Shown one piece after another: positions 24,601 through 36,600 of a stretch of 64,000 nt of DNA. Under the pieces are notes generated by a model. That model was not told where the DNA came from. It saw nothing but the letters and a program-made list of their open reading frames with translations, and did no database searches. The stretch's first letter is position 1; the number at the start of each line of letters is the position of its first letter. The position numbers were made by a program, and so were the translations under genes. Source of the stretch: Escarpia spicata (Eukaryota > Annelida > Polychaeta > Sabellida > Siboglinidae); assembly GCA_963995525.1 (NCBI GenBank), contig OZ023212.1, positions 13,985,389 through 14,049,388 on the forward strand, written 5' to 3'.

Positions 24601-27600
24601 ACCTGGATAAGGAACTCAACAACTACATGATGCGAGCACGCGAGTGGTACGGCTGGCACTTCCCCGAGCTCGGCAAGATCGTTACAGACAACCTCGCGTT
24701 CGCCAAGGTCGTCAAGGCCATGGGTGAGTGGGCGGTGATGTCGCATTTATGTGATGATAACTGTCAGAGCCAACCAATTTATTCCTTTTGTGAAAAATGT
24801 TTGTTGGAAGAATAGTGTAACTAAAATTTTCAAATCGCCACAAAAAGTTTCGGCTACCATCTGGTTAGCAGTGGGAAAAATTAAACAATTCTGTTCCTAG
24901 AGATGCAACTCCTGGTAGCTGAAATGTTGAAGTACCAGGTAAGTTAAATTTATAGGTGTTACAACCGGAAAATTTAATTAATTTCAAAAGGAATGTGTTC
25001 TGCAAATTTGTGACGGTGAGTGTAGAAGTGTTCATTGTTTTGTTTTTGTCTAATTTTTTGTGGTTTCTGTAATAACAGAAAACATTGAAATATCCACTGA
25101 TGGGAACGTTAATAGCAGCCCAAGTCAGGTGAAGTGTTAAATGACAGACTTCTGTCTGTAGGTGACCGTACAACGGCAGCCAAGATGGATTTGTCCGCCT
25201 ACCTGCCGGAGGAGGTAGAACAGGAAGTGAAGGAAGCGGCCGAAATCTCGATGGGAACGGAGATCTCTGTCGAAGACATCCTGAACATTACCTACCTGTG
25301 TGACCAGGTCAGTACAAGTCATGGTGCAGAAATCAGGCTTTGTTTAAATTTATCCCATTGTGGTGCACTGGCTCATGATAATATACAGTATTTCACCTAC
25401 AGATGCAGTGGCTCATAATAAAATACGCTATGTGTATAGTGCCAGTCACATGGAGCTCTTAATAAGGTTCTTAATAAAATACAAGGCGATAAAATTATAC
25501 ATAATTATCTACTATGGTAAAATAAAATAAAAAAATACCAAAGATAGTGTGGTTAAACCCGTGATTACTCAGATATTTTGAGAAAACCTTCCAGCATGAT
25601 CAGCACCTGACAAATGGAAAACGAGTTGGATATACATCTCTTGGATAAGACATTGAAATCCATAGTTTCCTTCTACCTGTTGTCTATGCCAGGGGACATA
25701 AAGAACTCGTGCCAGGTAAATGCGTAGCCTACAACTTATTTGAGGCGTATTGCTGAGGCTAATTTGGTGCACAGTCACATAGACAAATTTATGCTTATCC
25801 ATTGTTTCAAATTTTTACTTAGCGTATTCTCTGCACACTGGTGTGTTTTGAGGTTTTGTGTAGAGGTAGCTGCTAAATCGGGTTTACATTTGTGTTCAGG
25901 TGATAGACATATCGGAGTACCGGGCGCAGCTGTACGACTACCTGAAGAACCGCATGTTGGCCATCGCTCCCAATCTGACGGTGCTTGTGGGAGAGCTGGT
26001 CGGCGCTCGTCTCATTGCTCATGCAGGTCTGTCTCTGTTCCTTGATGCCTGCAGATGGTTTTGTTTCTGTTTCATAACTTGCAGAAAATGCTGCAGTGTT
26101 TGCGCGTTGAAAATCTGCGCCATACGACAGACATTGATTTTATAATACTTGGTCATACGCTATGACACATTTTGAGAATAATTGGTTCTCATATACTAAA
26201 ATGTTAGGTTTGTATTTTCTTTTTTTGTTTGTTCCGATGATTAGTAAAAGTAGTGGACTGATTGAGGTAGCAACCTCACTGAGGACACACAATTCGATGA
26301 GGAACAAAACAAAGACATCTAATCGTTGCAGTAATCCCTCATGCTATTGCAATGAAAAATCAGTATAAATGTACTGTAATTGATTTTTTTGGAGAATGGA
26401 CCATGGTTGGTTACACTGGATGATATTTTGTTATATAATCTGTACAGGAGGCTTTTCAGTATTATGTTTAAACAAAACCAAAGCCTGCAGTGGTGCACAA
26501 TTGGGTAGCATGCCAATGCCACAAGGTTTACAGAGAAAGTAGAAAGTGCTGTTAGAGTGACTGATAAATGAAGGTTCGAATAAATAAAAATATTCATGAA
26601 AATTAAAATAAGACTAAGGGCTGGTCGCATCAGTTCCCAAAGTTCTCAAGTACGTTTAGCGTTACGTGAGCGAGGAGGTGGTGGTTTTGTTATGACCATG
26701 TATCGATACAGTAGTGCCACCTTGTGAGTAAAAAATTGATGATGCTGATAGCCATTTTATCGTAAAAATCACAAGTCCTACAATGTAGTGGTGTTCTTTA
26801 ACCAGAGCTAAATGCATAACTTTTTTCTACAAACTTACGAGATCTCCCCTAATGTCACATGGGACTTCTGATGGGGATGAATGCACCCAGTGTTTTCCAT
26901 TAATTCCATTTGATGTAGAGGAAATTGATTATAGTCGTTGAAAATCTTTGCTGGTGTGTGAAGCTCCTTGGGGACTAGGCACAAAGCTGCCCGTGATGAG
27001 TTTATTACACCTGAAGTTTGTGTGGAATCAAGTCTAGTTTCGTCACTACCTCTGAGGCAGTTCTTCAGCCTTGGTGTCTGCATCACATTACCTAGATTAC
27101 AGTTAGCCGTCACTCTCATTCACCTGTGTGTACAAGTCTGGGACAGTGTCTAGGTTACACAGGATTCCCTTTGTTAAACTTCACAATAACAGTCACCGGG
27201 GTAGATTGAGGTAATTCATCAAAAACATTTCAAACAAATGCCAGTGGACTGGTGTGTTTTGTATTGTTGCTCGCATCAGTTGTACATAATTTCGTTGATC
27301 AACTGAAACTAAATTTGACATGTTTTGCACATAACAAAATATAACAAACTAGCTGAGTTACCCACCGTTGCCTGGGGGGAGGCAGTCACACATCCTCAAA
27401 TCATTTGTACTGAAGTAAAAAAAATATTGTTGACATAATATGATAATTATGAACATTGACAGTAGACCAAACCTCAAATGCTGAACAATTGAGTTCCACA
27501 CACCACAAACCTATCCCAAATGTTTCCAGCCTACCCGCATTGATAAATTGTAATTGGTCACTGACCAAGTTGTTAGGACAACCTTTTGCCAGAAACGCAC

Positions 27601-30600
27601 ATGCCCACCTGTGTAACTGACGTAACCAGCAACAGGCAGCTGGGTTACGCGTCCGGGATTTTGTAACGTTAATAATATAAAAACTAATACACTTGTCTGC
27701 ATACACCCAGTGACACATTTCTACATGGAATAATTACCTGTACAATGATAGAAAAACTTTAAATTTCGTGCCTGGAATTCCACGGAATTGTTGAAGTTTG
27801 TTCCAATGATTAGTAAAAGTAGTGGACTGATTGAGGTAGCAACCTCACTGAGGACACACAACTCGATGAGGAACAAAACAAACACATCTTATCGTTGCAG
27901 TAATCCCTCATGCCATTGCAATGAAAAATCAGTATAAATGTACTTTACTAGTTTTATTGTTGAGAATGGACCATGGTTGGTTACACTGGATAATATTTGT
28001 TATATAATCTGTACAGGAGGCTTTTCAGTATTATGTTTAAACAAAACCAAAGCCTGCAGTGGTGCACAATTGGGTAGCATGCCAATGCCACAAGGTTTAC
28101 AGAGAAAGTAGAAAGTGCTGTTAGAGTGACTGATAAATGAAGGTTAGAATAAATAAAAATATCCATGAAAATTAAAATCAGACTAAGGGCTGGTCGCATC
28201 AGTTCCCAAAGTTCTCAAGTACATTTAGCATTAAGTGATCGAGGAGGTGGTGGCTTTGTTATGACCATGTATCGATACAGTAGTGCCACCTTGTGAGTAA
28301 AAAAATTGATGCCAATAGCGATTTTATCGTAAAAATCACAAGTCCTAAAATGTAGAGTTATGTAGTGGTATTTTTTAATCGGTGCTAAATGCATAACTTT
28401 TGTCTGCCAACTTACGAGATCGCCCCTAATGTCAAATGGGGCTTCTGATGGGGATGAAAGCACCCAGTGTTTTCCATTAATTCCATTTAATGTAGAGGAA
28501 ATTTATTATAGTCATTGAAAATCTTTGCTGGTGAGTGAAGCTCCTTGGGGACTAGGCACAGAACTGCCCGTGATGAGTTTATTACACCTGAAGTTTGTGT
28601 GGAATCAAGTCTAGTTTCGTCACTACCTCTGAGGCAGTTCTTCAGCCTTGGTGTCTGCATCACATTACCTAGATGACAGTTAGCCGTCACTCTCATTCAC
28701 CTGTGTGTACAAGTCTGGGACAGTGTCTAGGTTACACAGGATTCCCTTTGTTAAACTTCACAATAACAGTCACCGGGGTAGATTGAGGTAATTCATCAAA
28801 AACATTTCAAACAAATGCCAGTGGACTGGTGTGTTTTGTATTGTTGCTCGCATCAGTTGTACATAATTTAGTTGATCTACTGAAACTAAATTTGACATGA
28901 TATATAGATATGTTTTGTACATAAACAGAAATATAACAAAGTAGCTGAGTTACCCGGCATTGTCCGAGAAAAAAAAGGCAGTCACATACATCCTCAAATC
29001 ATTTGCACTGAAATCTAAAAAAATATCATCGACATAATTATGAACATTGAAAATAGACCAAACCTTAAATGCCCTATATTTTAGTTCCAGACATCTCAAG
29101 CCCATCCCAAATCTTTCTAGTCTACCCTCATTGATAAATTGTAACTGGTCACTGACCCAGTTGTTAGGACAACCTTTTGCCAGAAAACGCATATGCTCAC
29201 CCTTGTAACTGATGTAACCAGCAACAGGCAGCTGGGTTATGTGTCCGGGATTTTGTGACGTTAATAACATAAAAACTAGTACACTTGTCTGCATACACCC
29301 ATTTGTACATGGAAAAATTACATTTGTACATGGAAAAATTACCTGTACAATGATATAGAAGAACATTTTGTGGCTGGAATTCCACGGAATTGTTGCAGTT
29401 TGTTGTTTGCCAGAAGTAGCACGCGCTCACGGGGGGGGGGGACGCTGCGAAATGCTTACATGACTAACGACAGGTAGAACTGGTGCATGTTGTGCACTGA
29501 GGATTTTCAAATGTCTATCTTAAAAACTTCAAAATGTCTACATACATTCAGCGACATTTTTATAGATGGCATAAATATCGTTGCGATAATAAAGAAAGAC
29601 ATTAAATTCCACAGCTGGAACTCAACGTACAGCCTTTTGAAATATTGAGCGCCCATGTTCTCCACCCTCTGGATGAATTTTGAAAATGTCTAAATCTATC
29701 TCGATGGGCCCCGTAGATCACATACAAAATTTCAGCCCAATACATACAAAACTGACAGAGAACAGAACGAACTGTTTTATAATATAGAAGTGTTCATTTA
29801 TGATCATTTTAATGGCAATCTTTTAAAATATAATAATCTGTACTATGCACCTATGTTGTGATATTTATTCAAATTTTGATGCACATAAATTGTGTCTACA
29901 TAAAACATTACGTATACAGACAATGAGGCGATAAAAGTGACCTCTGCATGAATATGAGCAATTTGTTATCAATTGGATTGGTTGTCTCAAATATTGTTGC
30001 CTGTAATGAGATTGATATTACTGAAAATTCTGTGGAAACAATCCTTGTTTCGTCAATACCTCTGAGTTCTCCGAGGCAATCTGTGTGATTGCATGTAACT
30101 TATTCATCAAAGTCATGAAGGAAACTAATTTATGTACAAAGGTGTGAAGTCTTTCCAGTATGCAGAACTGTTGCATCATTCCTACGAAATGATTGAACGA
30201 GCTGTGTTATGCTCATTTCTGCACTGCTAGCTCTTTCTGCGTAGTAGCAGAAATTTTCAAACACTAAAAAATAGTATAATTTGTTGACTAGTATTTGTAA
30301 AAGAAATGGGCGAATTTATCTTTTTAGATTCATTGTGGTATAGAGGTTACAATATATTTGACTGTTAAATGTGATCAACAGGCAACCATTTAGTAATATG
30401 CACCTAAAAGAGTTAAGAGAAACTAACCATAGATAAAATTTAAAATGTTCTATATTACTTTCAGGCTCTCTCCTGAATTTGGCCAAGCACCCATCATCCA
30501 CAGTGCAGATTCTGGGCGCAGAAAAGGCTTTGTTCAGAGCTCTCAAGACGAAGCACGACACGCCCAAATATGGTCTTATCTACCACGCCTCGATGGTGGG

Positions 30601-33600
30601 ACAGACAACCCCGAAGAACAAGGGAAAGGTATGGCACCACTGTAGGGCAGGCGCTTGTTGCTAGGTGGGAGTGTTGGATTGAAATCAGCCCTGGAGGATT
30701 TGTTATTCATGCTGTGCACTTTGTGTGTTGTACATATGTTGTTAAAATTGGTTATCGTTAAATATCTGCATAAGAACACTCCTTTGTAAAGTGTTAACAA
30801 TTCTTCTGAAATTCTCCACGATGATGCCACACTTTGACTGAGATTGCAGAGAATGGCCAGTATTCTTTATATGTGGTTTGTTTGTTTCGATGATTAGTAA
30901 AAGTAGTGGACTGATTGAGGTAGTAACCTCACTAACTATGTGAGGAACACAACAGACTTGCACATTGCCATGTGATCATTTCCCCTCCCACTGTTAGATA
31001 TCATTATTTTTCCAAACAAATATTACCGTTATATATTACATGTTCTGTGCTGTAGTCATAATGCCGGCCCAAATGCGGAATAACTCTAGATGTTTATGAA
31101 TGTTAGTTACCTGTGTGGTCAGATATAGTATCTCTTATATTGAGAATGGTCATCATCTGAGTGTTTCTACATTTCTGTGTCCTTGTTTTTAAAGTATGTT
31201 GGAGAGAGATGGGCTCATCTATGAATTGAAAAAACCAGATGGAAACTGGCCATATTTTGAAGAACCATAACTGTTCTCTTTAACGTTGTTGTTGCCACTT
31301 CCAGATTTCCCGCATGCTGGCAGCGAAGGCGTCGCTGGCGATCCGTGTCGATGCCCTTGGGGAGGACATGGGCTCTGAGATGGGCATTGACCACCGTGCC
31401 AAGCTCGAGGCCAGGCTGAGGCAGATGGAGGACGGACAGGTAGGTGTGGTCTGTGAGACAGGTGGATGTGGTTTAGAGGAAAGGTGGGTGTAGTTTATAA
31501 GATGGGTGGGTGCAGACCTGCCTACCATTCCGAATTGTCCGGATTCATTCTGGAAGCACACCTCAAATTACTGTGAGGGATGAAAATATTACGGATTCTT
31601 TCTTTATCACAATGATTGTAAATCATTTCTGTGCTCCTCAAATTTAGCTTCCACTATATTCAACAGATGGCAGCATATATATGCAGCTTATTGTGACATG
31701 GTTTCTCATTCGCTGCCTCTGGTCGTAATCTAACCAATAGGAAACAGCATTACGATAAATTCACATTTCCGCGTTCAAACAAAAAGAAGTCACGTGGCAC
31801 GAAATGATGGCGGAGATCGAAATGGCACAACACCACCATCTAAGAAGAAATGTGTGCTGCAAAAGTTTATAACAGCAGCATACTGACGGCACTCAGAGTC
31901 AAACCAGATATGTCTTGTGTGGACAGTGGACACAACTAATCACGGCGCTTGTGTAGAATCTGGACCCACCTCGATTTTCGCCATTATAACTTGAGTTTTG
32001 CCTAACTTTGATACCTCATGCTTAGACATAGTGCGTTAGTTCTATTATTCAACATTATCCCAGACATATTTACTTTTAAGAATATTGCGTCTTAGATCAT
32101 TTTTGAGGCGTAAATAGCGCCCTGCTTTGCACCAACGTACGCCATTATATCGCCCATTTTACGAGCCCGATGCGATAACGCATGACCGCAACGGTGCAGA
32201 CTAGCGCAAACCGGGTCGCTACTTGGGCTTCAAAAGTGCGCTAAGACACAATATTTTCGTAATATAAATATGCCTGGTATGATGTTGAATGAAGGAACTA
32301 CACTGCCCTAGTCGCAACAGTGTGCAGTGTAAAGTTCGACATGCATTCAACTTGCACCTGTTGATTCTGAACTTAGAATTTGGAGACTACCATGCATTGT
32401 GCACTCTGATGATTGTGTTTCTCTAGAAAAGTTTACAATGTAAATCTCTGATTGCTATTTGTTATTTGCTGTTTATTATATAATCTGCCTGTAATGTGGA
32501 ATTTTGCTTGAATCAGCATGCTGTTTTTGAAAGATACATAAAATCAGAATTACAATGGTTAGTATTAAACAACACAACATTATTGAGGTTCTTTTAGTTC
32601 CTTAAAGTTTGACTTGAAAAGACAGTAAAACAGTTCTAGTCATAGTAAATTAGTGTATAGACGCATTTACATTAGAATTACGCTTCTTCACGTTTGATTT
32701 TCCCCAATGCTGGTTATGAAGATCTACCTTACCTTGTTAACTGGACGCTTCAAAACACCTCACAGTTTATTAGAGACAATTATGTTTTGGGTACAACTAT
32801 CATCATAGTCACAGTATTGGAGTATTACTGACAGTGGTGTTCTTTTCCTGACAATATCTGACACGGTTCTGAACTATTACTGACAGTAGGCCTATATTTC
32901 TGAAAATCAGTGTAAATGCGAAGACGGATTACTGACAGGAAGTTTTTGGGGTAGGCAGGTCTGGTGTATATGGTCTGTGAGGTGGGTGTGGTCTATGAAA
33001 CAGGTGTGTGTGGTCTATAAAAGTCAGTGTGGGGCCTTCTATTTTGAAATGATTATCCATTTCTTTGGAGGAACAAACTTTGGTTTACGTTTGGTTAAAA
33101 GAGCAACGACAAATCGTCTTTTGTCATATTTCTAGGTCTCTTTTTAAGATGTATTTTATTTGCTGTAATATTTTTTCAAATTTTGGCTACTATTTAGTTG
33201 TGTGATTGTGGCTTCTGCTGATAGCTACACTTTCTCCCATGAATAGCTCTTCTTGACTGGAGTCTGTTTTCAGAATCGCCGCATCAGTGGCACTGGAAAG
33301 GCAAAGGCAAAGTGGGACAAATACGAAAACAAGAGGTCAGTGTGTAAATGCTCTTTGTCGCAGATGTTTTGATGATTAATTGGTTTGAAAACAACTCCAT
33401 AATACCATGTGAAGTTTGTTAAACTCAGATAATTTCTGTAATATTTATAAATAATGTTAAAACTACACATGATAATTTTATAATAAGCAAAAAATTATCG
33501 CCAAATCTAAATAATTAAGACTCGCACATTTAGTACAATGGCATCACAAATGGCCAAGCGATATAACTAACTATAGTCTTTGCGACACTTTGAAGTAAGG

Positions 33601-36600
33601 TTTGTACACTGTTACTCTTCCAGAGTAAATATCGTTAGACAAAGACTTCTCTGTAGTGATTTGGCTGTTTCTACATTGTTAGTGTCTGTATTGAGTCTTG
33701 TGGTTTCCAGCGAGGTGAAAACGTACAATGCTGGTGCCGATTCAACACTTCCGAGCGTGCCAAAGAAACGCAAGTTTGAAAATGACCCAGAATTAGAGGA
33801 TGCACAAACAGCATCGCCCATTGTGAAGAAAGTAAAGAAAGAAGCTTTAGAAGATGGTGGGTCTCTAAAGGGATGTCTTTGAAATATTTCGTCATGATGT
33901 TTGTCTAACTGACGTGTTATTTTGTTAGCTGTTGTAATAGTGAGGTGTAATGAGAATATTTGTGACCCATCTTAACGAAATGAGTCGGATGTCGGCAAAT
34001 CTGATTTTCCGTAAATGCCGTTTATGTGAACAAATCATGAATCCCACGATTTTCAGATTTCCCCTGAACATTATTTTTTGGTATTCGTTTTATGGATTGC
34101 TACTCTAGCTACCCTCTAATTAACTCTGTGTATTTTAAAGCGATTTTTGTAGAGCTGTGCAAAGTGTTCCGCTCGATTTCCTTAAAATAACGCTAGATCT
34201 GTCCACGGTAACTAAGGTACATTTCATGAAACATAAATATTTTGCAGCAACTTTGACGGCCGTTTTCTGGGTTTGAAGGTTTCTACCCCACATGTGTTTG
34301 TTAAGCCATAACTTCAGTTGGAATTATGATATCTTCCTACATGATACACCATGTGAAAGCAGAGATTCTGCTTTTTTTAACGCTACTAATAACTCAATAT
34401 TAAAATTTCCGACATGCGACTCGTTTCGTTAAGATGGGTCACATTTGTTATCATACTATATATTGTGTTTATTTGAATTTGCGGTGGATGTCCCGATGAT
34501 TATTGAAAAGTAGTGGACTGAAACAAAATGTGTGGACACTTAACAATATGAGTGACATCAAGACTAAAATATTTGCTACTTTGTTTATGTGAGAGTTTGA
34601 AAATGAAAGTAGTAAATATACCGAGTTAATGTCACAACATATTACCAAGAAGTATGTAGAAGTCAGGGTTTGCAGTTTCTTCTGAAGGAAATTTTTTCCA
34701 TGTTCCGTCCTGGAAGAAATAATTTCTTTAGGTTCTTCCGGAATAAAATGTATGTAGCTAAAACAATCCTTATAAATCATTTTAAGCTAGTAATATTGAT
34801 ATAAACTATGGTTTTTAACATTGTAACTCAATCGCACAAAATAAATGACTATTTCAGGCATACGTGGGTGTATGTACTAAGATTTTCACTTGTTTGGTAG
34901 TAAATGTAAGTGCAGGTACAATACAGTTCCTTATACACCTGTAATAAGTGGGTTTAACATGTCACTTATTGCTTCTTACTTCAGGCAGTCAGGCTTGTTT
35001 TGCTATTCCCACATAGTAGAAGACTAAATGCCTTCACTTCTTGTGTAACATCCACCAGGCCTGCAGCCACCTAGTTCAGTAAGCTACTTCTTACCCACTG
35101 GGTCAGTAGTGTAAATGTAAATACTAAGTGAAAGCACAGTTTGATCCGTCATAAGCACACAATGACCGAGATATTTTAAACACATCTTTCAATTTATATT
35201 TTATCCCAATTATGACATATGATTAACACAAATACGCAACATAAAACTAAGACACAGGGGAGATTTATTGATGGGCATAGTTTCAATGGATATTGAATGG
35301 ATTAAATGTGTCATTTTTAGGAGACTAATAATACAATTAATGAGCAAAAACATCAATATGAACACAAATGCATACACTTTTTATGTTATCCTGATATTAT
35401 TGTCATTAATTGTATTATATTTGTGTATTGGCTAAAATCAATACCAAAATATATATCAGAATAATTTCATTTGTTTAACACTCTTCTTCCGGATTTGTCT
35501 GGAAGATAGTGGAAGAAATGAGTTCTACCAAACCCTGGTAGAAGTACTAAGTGGATACTAGATATAATTAAAATGTTGGAACTTTGTCAAACTGTTCCTT
35601 ATGTCGACTGGTATGCAAAGCAGTTCAGGCCAGAACAAGGATTTATAAGAGATGCTAGCATATGTCTGTAGATTGGTTAATGTTTTCTTCTACACACAGT
35701 GCACCTCGCACTCCAAACTTTCACAAATTAATCTACAACCATTCTGAAGACCATTCAGTATATTGGTTAAGGTTTTTTTTTAAATGTTTTAGGGTTCATG
35801 CCAGATGTGAGACAGGCATGAATTGAATGTTCAGAATGTTTCGCGTATTTTCTGCGATTGTTCCAAAGATCTGTTAAAGAGCGTTTCACATAACGTCTGT
35901 TGACGCGAAGAGCTGTTTCGAATTTACTTCATAACAAATGTTATTTGCAGATACTTCAGTAAACAGACTTCTCTGTCTGTATGTATGTCCAAAGTATAGA
36001 CACTGTTATTAGTCTTTGTGACAAGGGTGACTGTGTGTGCATTGTAGAAGAAACGGCCGAGACGCCAACAGAGAAACCGAAGAAAAAGAAGAAGAAAGAC
36101 AAGCATCGAGAGAGCGGGGCCGGTGACGCGGACACGACCATGGAGACCAGTATGGACAGGACAATGGACAACTCGACCACAGGTAAACAGTCACAATCAA
36201 CAAAACTGGCACATGTGAACATTTTATTTGTTTTTTTAAATATTTTTGTTGGTTTGTTTTCTGTATTTATAAATTACTTACATACTTTGTTTACATTATC
36301 ATGGTTTTATTGCTAGGTCAGTTATGTGGAATTTTGAATTTGCTCGTACTTTCTAAATTAAACATAGCAATTGTTTCTTTCTGATGTTGTTGCATTTGTA
36401 AACCTGCCGTTGGGAAGTTTAAAGACTTATTTCAAGTAATCACTTGGATATCGGATTAGATATAGCAAATACAGCTGCCTGTGATGATACTGATGTTACT
36501 GAAATTTGTGTGGAAACAAACCTTGTTTCGTCACTACCTCTGAGGCAGTCGATTCACTACTCTTCGTTAGCTATCAATGTTAAAATAATGAATTTAGTAA

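Larger units (their letters stand above)
26228..29404. repeat. Tandem duplication of about 1.57 kb in NOP58 intron 8
   Basis: Unit 1 runs from about 26228 to 27796 and unit 2 from 27797 to about 29404. Landmarks repeat at offsets of 1569-1600 bp: the second C/D-like element (26228, 27797), the SNORD70-like gene (26987, 28564), AGCTGAGTTACCC (27351, 28942) and GGAATTCCACGGAATTGTTG at both unit ends. Copies are highly similar over most of their length with small indels. Confidence 0.92.

Noticed and set aside
24728..24775. TGATGATAACTG after exon 6 as another box C/D RNA
   Set aside because: No paired stem and no D box at a suitable distance.
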